A DNA stretch of 64,000 nt from Uliginosibacterium flavum (GCF_040566545.1 NZ_JBEWZI010000002.1:186001-250000), one strand, 5' to 3'; counted from the stretch's first letter, positions 16,153-26,602 are shown. Translations and numbers: made by a program. The notes: generated from the letters alone by a model not told the origin.

Positions 16153-17529
16153 TCAGAGCTTCTTGATGAATACTTTGGAGCGACGCTGGAAGTTGTACAG
16201 ATCGCGCTTGCGCTCCGGCAACTCCTCCGGTCCCACTTCGCGGAAACCGCGCTCGCGGAACCAGTGCTGAGTGCGCGTCGTCAGCACGAACAGTTCCTTG
16301 TAGCCGCCCGCACTCGCCCGCTCTGTGATGTTCTGCATCAGGCGCTCGCCCAGACCGGCACGCCGGTATTCCGGTGTCACCACCAGGCAGGCCATTTCGG
16401 CCATGCCATCTTCCGCAAACGGATACAGTGCCGCGCAACCGACGATCACGCCGTCATGTTCGGCCAGGGTGAAGCGGTCGATTTCCATCTCGATCAGCTC
16501 GCGCCCGCGCCGCACCAGCGTGCCATCGGCTTCCAGCGGCCCGAGCAGTTGCAGCAGAGTTGCCACGTCGTCAATATTCGCCTCGCGCAGGCGATACAAG
16601 GGCTCGCGGCTGACCATGGTGCCCACGCCCTGACGCGTGAAGAATTCCAGCAACAGGCCACCGTCCTTGTCGCGGTCAATCAGGTGGGCCCGCGCCACGC
16701 CGTTGCGCACCGCCTTGATGGCGCGCGGCAGGAACAGGTGCAGGTCTTCAGTCAGGCCGACGCCGGCCAGCAATTTCCGCTCGGCTTCTTCGGCGGTGAT
16801 CGCCTCGATCAGACGGCCTTCTTCGTCGAGCAGGCCGGGCGCATCGCACAGATAGATCAGCTTCTCGGCATCCAGCGCAATCGCCACCGCTTCGGCGACT
16901 TCTTCCATCACCAGATTGAAAATTTCACCGGAGGGCGAGACGCCCAGATTGGAAATCAGCACCACGTTCTGCTGATCCAGATCGGCCTTGATTTCCTCGG
17001 CGATCACCTTGCGCACCGTACCGGTGTACTGGAAATCGACGCCATCGACCACGCCAATCGGGCGCGCCGTGACGAAATTGCCGCCGGTCACGCGCATGTA
17101 AGCGCCGGCCATGGGCGTATTCGGCAGGCCCTGCGACAACGCGGCCTCAATATTGATCCGGGTTACGCCCACGGCCGCCTTGACGCATTCCAGCGCGGCC
17201 TCGTCGGTGATGCGCAAGCCATTGTGATAACGCGACTCCTGCCCGCGCCGCGCCAACTCGGATTCGATCTGCGGCCGCGCGCCATGCACCAGCACCAGCC
17301 GCACGCCCAGCGCGGCCAGCAGGTTGCAGTCGTGACACAGATCATCCATCAGCTCGCCATGCGCGACTTCGCCGCCGAAGGCCAGCACAAAAGTCTTGCC
17401 CCGGAAAGCATGGAAATACGGCGCCGCGCCGCGCACCCAGTCGACGAAGCGGATCGCCTCGTCATCGCCCATGCGCACGGCGGCTGAAAGGTTGGCGCTG
17501 AGTACCCGATTGTCCTGATTCATTCTCAT
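16153..17529 (-). CDS. argA: amino-acid N-acetyltransferase (N-acetylglutamate synthase)
   Basis: First step of arginine biosynthesis: acetyl-CoA plus glutamate gives N-acetylglutamate. The 458-residue protein has an N-terminal amino-acid-kinase-like domain (about 20-275; V-L-A-F-G-G-E-V, V-L-V-H-G-A-R-P-Q-I) and a C-terminal GNAT domain (about 310-450; A-C-L-V-V-T-P-E-Y-R-R-A-G-L-G-E-R-L). This is the ArgA layout. ATG 17529 is used; ATG 17523 is a close alternative. It lies between rsmE (91 bases upstream) and the GGDEF gene (5 bases downstream). argH is also in this window, 45 kb away. Confidence 0.96.
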   Translation of the reverse strand: MRMNQDNRVLSANLSAAVRMGDDEAIRFVDWVRGAAPYFHAFRGKTFVLAFGGEVAHGELMDDLCHDCNLLAALGVRLVLVHGARPQIESELARRGQESRYHNGLRITDEAALECVKAAVGVTRINIEAALSQGLPNTPMAGAYMRVTGGNFVTARPIGVVDGVDFQYTGTVRKVIAEEIKADLDQQNVVLISNLGVSPSGEIFNLVMEEVAEAVAIALDAEKLIYLCDAPGLLDEEGRLIEAITAEEAERKLLAGVGLTEDLHLFLPRAIKAVRNGVARAHLIDRDKDGGLLLEFFTRQGVGTMVSREPLYRLREANIDDVATLLQLLGPLEADGTLVRRGRELIEMEIDRFTLAEHDGVIVGCAALYPFAEDGMAEMACLVVTPEYRRAGLGERLMQNITERASAGGYKELFVLTTRTQHWFRERGFREVGPEELPERKRDLYNFQRRSKVFIKKL

Positions 17530-17564
17530 CTTTCACACGTAAGTCGCAAAGCGACTTCTTGAAG

Positions 17565-17607
17565 CTCCCCTCGCCCCTCAGGGGGAGAGGGGCTGGGGGA
17601 GAGGGCA
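17565..17607. repeat. CCCCTC...GAGGGG hairpin repeat
   Basis: CTCCCCTCGCCCCTCAGGGGGAG leads into AGGGGCTGGGGGAGAGGG, a hairpin of a type common in GC-rich proteobacterial intergenic regions. It lies between rsmE and argA and may attenuate read-through. A short relative lies at 26546-26575. Confidence 0.7.
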
Positions 17608-17620
17608 AACAACTTATGCC

Positions 17621-18343
17621 TCAGTAATCACCCCACAGGGCCATCATAGCGGCAATCGCCGCCAATCCTGCCGTTTCGGTGCGCAAAACCCGCGGACCCA
17701 GACGCACGGGCAGGCAATCTGCGGCTTGCGCTGCGGCCAGCTCCTTGTCGCTCCAGCCGCCTTCCGGGCCGACCAGCAAACTCACCGGCCCGTCCGGGCG
17801 CGGCATCGCCGACAAGGCCGTACCCTGCTCCGGCGCCAGAATCCAGCGCTGCCCCACCGCTGGCTGCGCCAGCCAGTGATGCAGCCGCTGCAACTCGCCG
17901 ATTTCGCACAACTGACTGCGCCCGCATTGCTCCGCGGCCGAGACTGCTACCTGGCGCCAATGTTCGATGCGTTTGCCGGCCCGATCGCCGGCCAGCTTGA
18001 GCACGCAGCGCTCCGCTTCCACCGGCTGCACCGCCACAGCCCCCAGCTCCACCGCTTTCTGCACGATCCAGTCCATCTTGTCAGCAACGGCCAGACCCTG
18101 CACCAGGGTGATTTGCAGCGGCGCCTCGCGCTGCACAGTCAGCCGTTCACGCAAACGCACGCCGGGCTTGCCAGCCAGATCCAGCAGTTCGCCAAGGAAC
18201 TCCGCGCCCGCGCCGTCAAAGACCACTACGTCTTCGCCATACCGCAGACGCAGCACGCGTACGGCATGATGCGCCGCCTCGGCAGGCAGAGTCAGATCCT
18301 GATTCAGGCTCAGGGGCAGTGGACAATAGAAACGTGAAGGCAT
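17621..18343 (-). CDS. rsmE: 16S rRNA (uracil1498-N3)-methyltransferase
   Basis: Methylates U1498 of 16S rRNA. The 240-residue SPOUT enzyme begins M-P-S-R-F-Y-C, typical of the family. It has A-H-H-A-V-R-V-L-R-L near 23-32, G-L-A-V-A-D-K-M-D-W near 98, G-P-E-G-G-W-S-D-K-E near 187, and L-G-P-R-V-L-R-T-E-T-A near 212 forming the knotted SAM site. The ATG at 18343 matches the family; a longer upstream frame is rejected. It is the first gene of the minus-strand run toward argA. Confidence 0.95.
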   Translation of the reverse strand: MPSRFYCPLPLSLNQDLTLPAEAAHHAVRVLRLRYGEDVVVFDGAGAEFLGELLDLAGKPGVRLRERLTVQREAPLQITLVQGLAVADKMDWIVQKAVELGAVAVQPVEAERCVLKLAGDRAGKRIEHWRQVAVSAAEQCGRSQLCEIGELQRLHHWLAQPAVGQRWILAPEQGTALSAMPRPDGPVSLLVGPEGGWSDKELAAAQAADCLPVRLGPRVLRTETAGLAAIAAMMALWGDY

Positions 18344-18422
18344 GATGCTATGATCAAAAATCGCGCGATGGCCGGCATTATAGGCCGCGCGGCTCACTTA
18401 AGATCCAGCGCAGGAATTGCAT

Positions 18423-18496
18423 GCTGAAGAGCCGCACCCACCCTGCATCTGCCGGCACGCATCACGAAGAACAAGGCTGCGTGCGGCTCTACAGCA
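18423..18496. repeat. GAAGAGCCGC-type inverted repeat
   Basis: TGAAGAGCCGCACCC on the left is mirrored by GTGCGGCTCTACAG on the right, around CTGCCGGCACGCA and AACAAGGCTGC. It lies in the divergent gap between rsmE and the phosphatase gene, 28 bases before the latter's start. Confidence 0.8.
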
Positions 18497-18523
18497 CACC
18501 CCATCCACCACCGAGAATCTGCC

Positions 18524-19321
18524 ATGCCCTTGCTTGCCCGTGCCCGCGCTCTGGAATCCGTTGTTCGCGATGTTGCCCGCGATGCCATCATGCCGCACTT
18601 CCTGCGCGCGGTTCGTGAGTACAAGGCCGACGGCAGCTCGCTGACCCAGGCCGACGAAGCTTCGCAACAAGCCTTGCTGGAGCGCCTGCCCGAAGTGCTG
18701 GCGGCGCCGGTGATCGGCGAGGAAATGACGCCGGAGGAGCAGCTGGAATGCTGGAACGCCGGCCAGGAAGGCGTCTGGTGCATCGACCCCATTGACGGTA
18801 CCACCAACTTCTCCAACGGCATCCCGCTGTTTGCGGTATCGGTCGCCTATCTGGTGAACGGCGAAACCCAGTTCGGCGTGGTGTACAACCCGACCACCGA
18901 CGAATCCTTTTACGCCGCGCGCGGCGCCGGCGCCTGGCTCAACGGCAAACGTCTGCCCCTGCGCCCGCCGGCGCAACGCCTGGCCTTCTCCGTGGCCGGC
19001 ATCGACTTCAAACGCATTCCGAACACCTTGGCGGCCAATCTGGTCGTCAAGCCGCCGTACTACTCGCAGCGCAATTTCGGCTCCTCGGCGCTGGAATGGT
19101 GTTTCGTCGCCGCCGGCCGGCTCGATGTTTACATCCACGGCGGCCAGGCCCTGTGGGATTACGCCGCCGGTCGCCTGATCCTCGAAGAAGCCGGCGGGGT
19201 ATACGGCGTACTGGATGGTGGCCCGCTCGAAGCCGCCCCGCTGCCCAAACGCGCCGTCGTCATGGCCAGCAATCCGGCGCTGTACAGCGAATGGCTGAAC
19301 TGGCTACAGGCGCACCGCTGA
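18524..19321 (+). CDS. inositol-monophosphatase family phosphatase
   Basis: A 265-residue Mg2+/Li+-sensitive phosphatase family protein. The metal-binding motifs are G-E-E (66-67) and D-P-I-D-G-T-T-N-F (88-96), with a C-terminal L-W-D-Y-A-A-G. The stop overlaps the phosphoribulokinase start by one base (TGATG), so the two are translationally coupled. The family includes inositol phosphatases, histidinol phosphatases and some fructose-1,6-bisphosphatases, so a sugar bisphosphatase role next to prk is an attractive inference, but the sequence does not decide the substrate. It is shorter and less SuhB-like at the N-terminus than the ribosome-associated SuhB. Confidence 0.85.
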   Translation: MPLLARARALESVVRDVARDAIMPHFLRAVREYKADGSSLTQADEASQQALLERLPEVLAAPVIGEEMTPEEQLECWNAGQEGVWCIDPIDGTTNFSNGIPLFAVSVAYLVNGETQFGVVYNPTTDESFYAARGAGAWLNGKRLPLRPPAQRLAFSVAGIDFKRIPNTLAANLVVKPPYYSQRNFGSSALEWCFVAAGRLDVYIHGGQALWDYAAGRLILEEAGGVYGVLDGGPLEAAPLPKRAVVMASNPALYSEWLNWLQAHR

Positions 19322-20196
19322 TGTCAGCCAGACACCCCATCATCGCAGTGACCGGCTCTTCCGGCGCCGGCACCAGCACGATCTCGCGCACCTTCGGCCA
19401 TATCTTCCGGCGCGAAGGCATTCGTGCTGCGCGCGTCGAGGGCGACGCCTTCCATCGTTACAGCCGCGCCGAGATGCGCCAATTGATTGCCGAAGCCGAG
19501 CAGATCGGTCAGCGCGGCCCCAGCCACTTCGGCCCGGACGCCAATCTGTTCGCCGAACTCGAAGCCCTGTTCAGCGAATACGGCGCGCAAGGCAGTGGGC
19601 GCAGCCGCCACTATCTGCACGAAGACGACGAGGCCGCCCGCCACGGCCGCGAGCCCGGTACATTTTCTGACTGGCTCGCCCTGCCCGCCGACAGCGAACT
19701 GCTGTTCTACGAAGGCCTGCACGGCGGCGTGGTCACCGATCAGGTCGATCTGGCGCAGCACGTCGACCTGCTGATCGGCGTGGTGCCGACCATCAATCTG
19801 GAATGGATCCAGAAGGTCATGCGTGACACGCAGGAGCGCGGCTACTCGGTGGAATCGGTGCAGGACACGATCCTGCGGCGCATGGACGACTACGTGCACA
19901 CCATCGTGCCGCAGTTCTCGCGTACCCACATCAACTTCCAGCGCGTGCCCATCGTCGACACCTCCAATCCCTTTGTCGCCAAGGATGTGCCGCTGCCCAA
20001 CGAAACCCTCGTGGTAATCAGCTTCCGCAATCCAGCCGGCGTGAATTTCCCGGAGTTGCTGGCGATGCTGCAGGGCTCCTGGATGACCCGGCCGAACACC
20101 CTCGTGGTGCCGGGCAGCGAACTGGAATTGTCACTGCAGATCATCCTGATTCCGCGCATCAAGGCCTTGCTGGAACGACGCAAAATGGCTCTTTGA
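19321..20196 (+). CDS. prk: phosphoribulokinase
   Basis: Phosphorylates ribulose 5-phosphate to ribulose 1,5-bisphosphate with ATP. The 291-residue protein is the proteobacterial class I type. It has a P-loop G-S-S-G-A-G-T-S-T at 12-20, E-G-D-A-F-H-R-Y near 40, R-G-P-S-H-F-G-P-D-A-N, F-Y-E-G-L-H-G and R-M-D-D-Y-V. The ATG overlaps the phosphatase stop. The next genes encode transketolase, GAPDH, PGK and aldolase, which fit a Calvin-cycle setting, but no RuBisCO is in the window. PRK homologues also occur in bacteria without RuBisCO, so autotrophy cannot be concluded. Confidence 0.95.
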   Translation: MSARHPIIAVTGSSGAGTSTISRTFGHIFRREGIRAARVEGDAFHRYSRAEMRQLIAEAEQIGQRGPSHFGPDANLFAELEALFSEYGAQGSGRSRHYLHEDDEAARHGREPGTFSDWLALPADSELLFYEGLHGGVVTDQVDLAQHVDLLIGVVPTINLEWIQKVMRDTQERGYSVESVQDTILRRMDDYVHTIVPQFSRTHINFQRVPIVDTSNPFVAKDVPLPNETLVVISFRNPAGVNFPELLAMLQGSWMTRPNTLVVPGSELELSLQIILIPRIKALLERRKMAL

Positions 20197-20580
20197 GACA
20201 CCAGCCCGCAGAGCGCCCATGGCCGGCCATCTGCGGACAGGCATGCTGCAGAGCAAGACTGGGGGCGGCTCTGCAAAGCCTCCTGATTTCTCCTCCGCGG
20301 CTGCTCAAGCCGCTCGAAACATTGCGTTTTTTAACGGGACGCTCAGAAAATTGCTTACTGCCAGCAGCGCCGACCGCAGACACTCAGACGCCACACGCGC
20401 CCCGAAATACTGGTAAACCCTTAATTTGCGCTTCATCAAGGCCCGAACAGCGAACCTTCGCTATTGTGCCGCGCTGCGCCTGTTTACCCGGATCAGGCCG
20501 GCAGGCTGTGACAAGCAGGCCTGCCTTGACGGATAATTGCGAGTTCCCGACTCCACACTGCGGCTCGCCCACTCAAAACA
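20197..20580. other. intergenic region before tkt with one inverted repeat
   Basis: This 384-base gap holds a diverged repeat at 20220-20277 (GGCATGCTGCAGAGC, then GGGGGCGGCTCTGCAAAG). The rest shows no convincing gene, terminator or strong Shine-Dalgarno for tkt. It presumably includes the tkt promoter. Confidence 0.6.
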
Positions 20581-22587
20581 ATGACTCTCAGCGCCCCTCA
20601 AATCGAATTCACCCCCATTACCGGCGCCATTCGCGCCCTGGCGATGGACGCCGTCCAGCAAGCCAACTCCGGCCACCCCGGCATGCCCATGGGCATGGCC
20701 GAGATCGCTGCCGTAGTGTGGCGCCAGCATCTGCGCCACAACCCGACGAACCCGGGCTGGGCCAACCGCGACCGCTTTGTGCTGTCCAACGGCCACGGCT
20801 CGATGCTGCATTACGCACTGCTGCACCTCACCGGCTACGATCTGCCGATGGATGAGCTGAAGAAATTCCGCCAGCTCGGCTCGAAGACCCCCGGTCATCC
20901 GGAAGTGCATTACACACCGGGCATCGAAACAACCACCGGCCCGCTCGGTCAGGGCATTGCCAACGCCGTCGGTTTCGCGCTCGCCGAGCAGATGCTCGCC
21001 GCCAGCTTCAACCGCCCCGGCCACGCCATCATCGATCACCGCTCCTGGGTCTTCCTCGGCGACGGCTGTCTGATGGAAGGCATCAGCCACGAAGTCTGCT
21101 CGCTAGCCGGCACCTGGAAGCTGGGCAAACTGACCGCTTACTACGACGACAACGGCATCTCGATTGACGGTGAAGTGCAAGGCTGGTTCACCGACGACAC
21201 CAAAAAACGCTTCGAGTCCTACAACTGGCAGGTCATCGGCCCGATCAACGGCCACGACACGGCCGCGCTGGAAGCCGCCACGCTGGAAGCCGAAGCCGAC
21301 AGCGAACGCCCGGCCCTGATCATCTGCCGCACCACCATTGGCGCCGGCTCACCGAACAAGGCCGGCACTGCTGACTCGCACGGCGCCCCGCTGGGCGCCG
21401 CCGAAATCGAAGGCGTGCGCAAGGCCATCGGCTGGAATCACGCCCCGTTTGAAATCCCGGCCGATGTTTACGCTGCCTGGGATGCCAAGGTGGCAGGCGC
21501 TCAACGTGAGGCCGAGTGGAATACGCGCTTTGCCGCCTATGCCGCCGCTTTCCCGGAACTGGCCGCTGAGCTGAAGCGTCGCCTGGTCGGCGAATTACCT
21601 GCCGGTTTTGCCGCCACGGCTGAAGAATTTGTCGCCAAGGTGCAAGCCAAGGCCGAAAGCATCGCCACGCGCAAGGCTTCGCAGAACGCCATCGAAGCGC
21701 TGGCCCCTAGCCTGCCCGAACTGCTCGGCAGCTCCGCCGATCTGGCCGGCTCGAATCTGACTCACTGGTCCGGCAGCAAGGATTACCTGCCGGGTGTGGT
21801 CGATGCAAACTACATCAACTACGGCGTGCGCGAATTCGCCGAAGTGGCGATTGCCAACGGCGTTGCCCTGCATGGCGGCTATATTCCTTACACCGCGACT
21901 TTCCTGGTGTTCTCGGATTACTGCCGCAGCGCGATCCGCATGGCCGCGCTGATGCACATCCGTCAGGTGATGGTGTTCACGCACGATTCGATCGGCGTGG
22001 GCGAAGACGGCCCGACCCATCAGCCGGTGGAGCACACCGCATCCTTGCGTCTGATTCCCAACCTGAATGTATGGCGGCCTTGCGACACAACCGAAGCCGC
22101 CGTCGCCTGGATTGATGGCATCGAACGCGCCGACGGCCCGACCGTGCTGGCCCTGACACGTCAGAATCTGCCTTTCTCCGCCCGCAGTGCCCAACAAATT
22201 GCGGACATCCGCAAGGGTGGCTACATTTTGAGCGACGCGGCGGACGCCAAGGCGGTACTGATCGCAACCGGTTCGGAAATCGGCGTGGCGCTGGCGGCAC
22301 AGAAGTTGCTCGCAGAATCCGGTTTGCCGGTGCGCGTGGTGTCGATTCCCTGTACCCGCCTGTTTGATCTGCAGGATGCGGCTTACAAGGCTGGCGTGCT
22401 CGGCTCGGGTCTGCCGCGTGTGGCCATCGAAGCAGGCGTCACCGATGGCTGGTACAAATACGTGGGTCTGGAAGGCGCAGTCATCGGCATGGATCGCTTC
22501 GGCGAATCCGGCCCCGGCGGCACGCTGTTCAAGCATTTCGGCTTTACACCCGAGCGGGTGGTCGAAGTCGTCACGAAGCTGGTTTAG
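20581..22587 (+). CDS. tkt: transketolase
   Basis: Thiamine-diphosphate enzyme transferring two-carbon units in the pentose phosphate and Calvin cycles. The 668-residue length is standard. The N-terminal D-A-V-Q-Q-A-N-S-G-H-P-G-M-P-M-G motif, G-P-L-G-Q-G-I-A-N-A-V-G, the ThDP-binding G-D-G-C-L-M-E-G-I (around 160), and H-D-S-I-G-V-G-E-D-G-P-T-H-Q-P in the pyrimidine-binding domain are all intact. It is the first gene of the tkt-gap-pgk-pyk-fba run on the plus strand. Confidence 0.98.
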   Translation: MTLSAPQIEFTPITGAIRALAMDAVQQANSGHPGMPMGMAEIAAVVWRQHLRHNPTNPGWANRDRFVLSNGHGSMLHYALLHLTGYDLPMDELKKFRQLGSKTPGHPEVHYTPGIETTTGPLGQGIANAVGFALAEQMLAASFNRPGHAIIDHRSWVFLGDGCLMEGISHEVCSLAGTWKLGKLTAYYDDNGISIDGEVQGWFTDDTKKRFESYNWQVIGPINGHDTAALEAATLEAEADSERPALIICRTTIGAGSPNKAGTADSHGAPLGAAEIEGVRKAIGWNHAPFEIPADVYAAWDAKVAGAQREAEWNTRFAAYAAAFPELAAELKRRLVGELPAGFAATAEEFVAKVQAKAESIATRKASQNAIEALAPSLPELLGSSADLAGSNLTHWSGSKDYLPGVVDANYINYGVREFAEVAIANGVALHGGYIPYTATFLVFSDYCRSAIRMAALMHIRQVMVFTHDSIGVGEDGPTHQPVEHTASLRLIPNLNVWRPCDTTEAAVAWIDGIERADGPTVLALTRQNLPFSARSAQQIADIRKGGYILSDAADAKAVLIATGSEIGVALAAQKLLAESGLPVRVVSIPCTRLFDLQDAAYKAGVLGSGLPRVAIEAGVTDGWYKYVGLEGAVIGMDRFGESGPGGTLFKHFGFTPERVVEVVTKLV

Positions 22588-22693
22588 ACTGTTTGGTTTT
22601 CGCGACCCCGGCTCTCCCCCGGCCGGGTCAAGTTTGCACGCGATGGTAGTGGATTGTTCAACAACCCTTTTTTAGTAATCAGGAGTAATAAAA

Positions 22694-23692
<999 letters not shown>

Positions 23693-23702
23693 GTCAAAGA
23701 TT

Positions 23703-23734
23703 CGAGCCGCCGCTCACCGCAGCGGCTCGTTTTT
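23703..23734 (+). terminator. rho-independent terminator after gap
   Basis: CGAGCCGC (23703-23710) pairs with GCGGCTCG (23722-23729), followed by five T. It lies between gap and pgk; read-through or a separate promoter would be needed for pgk. Confidence 0.85.
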
Positions 23735-23767
23735 CATGCTCCGCCGTCGCCACTACTGGGCTTTTCA

Positions 23768-24952
23768 ATGCAATTCCGGAAACTCGCCGATCTCGATCTG
23801 TCAGGCAAACGCGTCTTTATCCGCGCCGACCTGAACGTACCGCAAGACGATGTCGGCACGATTACGGACGACACGCGTATCCGTGCATCGCTGCCTTGCA
23901 TTCGCCTGGCGCTGGAACGCGGCGCAGCCGTGATGGTGACTTCACATCTGGGCCGCCCGATTGAGGGTGAATTCCGGGCGCTGGATTCGCTGGCGCCGAT
24001 TGCTGCGCGCATGGCAGAGCTGCTCGGCAAGCCGGTTCGCCTGGCGCATAACTGGGTAGAAGGCAAATTCAACATCGCCCCGGGCGATGTCGTGATTCTT
24101 GAAAACTGTCGCCTCAACAAGGGCGAAAAAGACAACAGCAGCGAACTCGCCGCGCGGATGGCCAAACTCTGCGACATCTACGTCAACGACGCCTTCGCCA
24201 CCGCGCACCGCGCCGAAGCCACCACCCACGCACTGGCTCTGGCCGCACCGACTGCCTGCGCGGGCCCCTTGCTGGCCGCCGAACTGGACGCGCTGAGCGC
24301 CGCCCTGCTGGCACCGGCCAAGCCACTGATCGCCATTGTAGGTGGCTCCAAGGTGTCCACCAAGCTCAGCATCCTCGATAGCCTTGCCGACAAGGTCGAC
24401 CAGCTCATCGTCGGTGGCGGCATCGCCAATACCTTTTTGCTGGCGGCCGGTTTCAATGTCGGCAAGTCGCTGGTGGAAGCCGATCTGGTTCCGGCCGCCC
24501 AGGCCATCATTGCCAAGATGGCCGCGCGTGGCGCCTCGGTGCCGATTCCGACTGATGTGGTCGTGGCCCGCGAGTTCTCCGCAACGGCCGAGGCCATCGT
24601 CAAACACCCATCCGAAGTGGACGACGACGAGATGATCCTCGATGTCGGCCCGCAAACCGCCGCGCACTTTGCCGAACTCTTGAAAGCCGCACGCACCATC
24701 GTGTGGAACGGCCCCCTCGGTGTGTTCGAATTCGACGCTTTCGCCAAGGGCACCCAGGTGGTGGCCGAAGCGATTGCCGCCTCTTCCGCCATGTCGCTGG
24801 CCGGTGGTGGCGACACCATCGCCGCGATTGCGAAATTCGGCATCGGCCCACAACTCAGTTACATCTCCACCGCAGGGGGCGCCTTTCTGGAGTTCCTCGA
24901 AGGCAAATCCCTGCCCGCCATTGAAGCACTGGCTCAACGCTCCGAACACTAA
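23768..24952 (+). CDS. pgk: phosphoglycerate kinase
   Basis: A 394-residue PGK interconverting 1,3-bisphosphoglycerate and 3-phosphoglycerate. Signature stretches: R-A-D-L-N-V-P near 22, H-L-G-R-P near 59, I-V-G-G-S-K-V-S-T-K near 194, W-N-G-P-L-G-V-F-E near 316 and G-G-G-D-T-I-A near 345. The order gap-pgk-pyk-fba is the conserved betaproteobacterial arrangement. No strong Shine-Dalgarno is visible before ATG 23768. Confidence 0.97.
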   Translation: MQFRKLADLDLSGKRVFIRADLNVPQDDVGTITDDTRIRASLPCIRLALERGAAVMVTSHLGRPIEGEFRALDSLAPIAARMAELLGKPVRLAHNWVEGKFNIAPGDVVILENCRLNKGEKDNSSELAARMAKLCDIYVNDAFATAHRAEATTHALALAAPTACAGPLLAAELDALSAALLAPAKPLIAIVGGSKVSTKLSILDSLADKVDQLIVGGGIANTFLLAAGFNVGKSLVEADLVPAAQAIIAKMAARGASVPIPTDVVVAREFSATAEAIVKHPSEVDDDEMILDVGPQTAAHFAELLKAARTIVWNGPLGVFEFDAFAKGTQVVAEAIAASSAMSLAGGGDTIAAIAKFGIGPQLSYISTAGGAFLEFLEGKSLPAIEALAQRSEH

Positions 24953-25090
24953 ACCAAAACCCCGAAAATCATGACCAAACCTGTAATTCCGGCCGCCAAG
25001 GCCAGCAAGAAAGCCGCACCGGCTGCTCGCAGCAGCAAGGCTGTTGAACTCCCCTCCTCCATGCCCAATACATCCTATAAAGGAATCAGC

Positions 25091-26518
25091 ATGCAACGTC
25101 ACACCAAGATCGTCGCCACCCTCGGCCCGTCGTCCAATGATGCAGAAGTTCTGGAGAACATGATCCGCGCCGGCGTCGATGTCGTGCGTCTGAACTTCTC
25201 GCACGGCAAGGCCGAAGACCACGCCAACCGTGCTGCCATGGTCCGCGAAGCGGCCAAGCGCGTCGGCAAGCCGGTCGCGATCCTCGCCGATCTTCAAGGC
25301 CCGAAGATCCGCGTCGGCAAGTTTGCCAATGGCAAGACCTTCCTCGAAAAAGGCCAGAGCTTCATCCTCGACGCAGCCTGCGAAATGGGCAACGACGAGC
25401 GCGTCGGTCTGGATTACAAAGAGCTGCCGAACGACGTGAAGCCGGGCACCATCCTGCTGCTGAACGACGGCGCCATCGTGCTCGACGTGGAAAAAATCAT
25501 CGGCACCGAGATCCACACCCGCGTACGTCAAGGTGGTGAGCTCTCGAACAACAAGGGCATCAACCAGAAGGGTGGCGGCCTGACCGCGCCAGCCCTGACG
25601 ACCAAGGACATGGAAGACATCAAGACGGCTGCCGCCATCGGCATCGAATACGTCGCCGTGTCTTTTCCGAAGAACGCTGCCGACATGTACATGGCACGCA
25701 CCCTGCTGAAGGCCGCAGGCTCCAACGCCCTGACCATCGCCAAGATCGAGCGTACCGAAGCCGTGGAGCCGAAGGTTCTGCGCGAAATCCTCGAAGCCTC
25801 CGATGGCCTGATGGTTGCCCGTGGTGACTTGGCGGTTGAAGTCGGCGAGGCCGCTGTGCCTGCTCTGCAGAAGAAGATGATCAAGCTGGCCCGCGAGATG
25901 AACAAGCTGGCCATCACCGCGACCCAGATGATGGAGTCGATGATCACCAGCCCGGTGCCGACCCGCGCCGAAGTATCCGACGTGGCCAACGCCGTGCTGG
26001 ATGGCACCGACGCCGTGATGCTGTCGGCCGAAACCGCTGCCGGCAAGTTCCCGGTGGAAGTGGTCGAGACCATGGCCCGCGTCTGCGAAGAAGCCGAAAA
26101 ATCGTACGCCGTGACCCTGGATCAGGAATTCCTGAGCCGCGACTGCACCCGCATCGACCAGTCCATCGCCATGGCCGCGCTGTTCTCCGCCTACAACCTG
26201 GGCGCCAAGGCCATCGTTGCACTGACCGAATCCGGTTCTACCGCGCTGTGGATGAGCCGCATGCACTCGGGCATTCCAATCTATGCCCTGACCTCGCAGC
26301 CTGACACCGTGGGCAAGACCGCGCTGTATCGCGCCGTGTACCCGATCGCCATGCCGCGCATCACCGACAGCACCGAACACCTGCTGCAGGAAGCCGAACT
26401 CACCCTGATCAAGCACAAGCTGGTGCAGCCGGGCGACATCGTGGTGGTCACCGTGGGCGAGCCTCTGGGCCAGTCCGGCGGCACCAACAGCCTGAAGATC
26501 CTGCGCATCGGCGCTTGA
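25091..26518 (+). CDS. pyk: pyruvate kinase
   Basis: A 475-residue enzyme converting PEP and ADP to pyruvate and ATP. It begins M-Q-R-H-T-K-I-V-A-T-L-G-P, the usual family N-terminus, and has R-L-N-F-S-H-G, D-L-Q-G-P-K-I-R, M-V-A-R-G-D-L-A-V-E and M-L-S-A-E-T-A-A-G-K. I prefer ATG 25091, preceded by AAAGGA at 25079-25084. The same frame is open from an ATG at 24971, which would add a 40-residue Ala/Lys/Ser-rich extension without a Shine-Dalgarno. A terminator follows at 26603-26640. Confidence 0.96.
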   Translation: MQRHTKIVATLGPSSNDAEVLENMIRAGVDVVRLNFSHGKAEDHANRAAMVREAAKRVGKPVAILADLQGPKIRVGKFANGKTFLEKGQSFILDAACEMGNDERVGLDYKELPNDVKPGTILLLNDGAIVLDVEKIIGTEIHTRVRQGGELSNNKGINQKGGGLTAPALTTKDMEDIKTAAAIGIEYVAVSFPKNAADMYMARTLLKAAGSNALTIAKIERTEAVEPKVLREILEASDGLMVARGDLAVEVGEAAVPALQKKMIKLAREMNKLAITATQMMESMITSPVPTRAEVSDVANAVLDGTDAVMLSAETAAGKFPVEVVETMARVCEEAEKSYAVTLDQEFLSRDCTRIDQSIAMAALFSAYNLGAKAIVALTESGSTALWMSRMHSGIPIYALTSQPDTVGKTALYRAVYPIAMPRITDSTEHLLQEAELTLIKHKLVQPGDIVVVTVGEPLGQSGGTNSLKILRIGA

Positions 26519-26602
26519 ATGTAAATCTGCTGCGCAACTCTCCAGAATAGCCCTCGCCCTCAAGGGGTGAGGGCGCATGGAGAGTCGCCAAGCGACTGTT
26601 GT

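Noticed and set aside
16148..16438. N-terminal extension of the GGDEF protein
   Set aside because: It overlaps argA in another frame, is Gly/Arg-rich as in shadow frames, and has no domain features.
24971..25090. Extended N-terminus of pyruvate kinase
   Set aside because: A 40-residue Ala/Lys/Ser-rich extension lacks a Shine-Dalgarno, while AAAGGA and the family start coincide at 25091.
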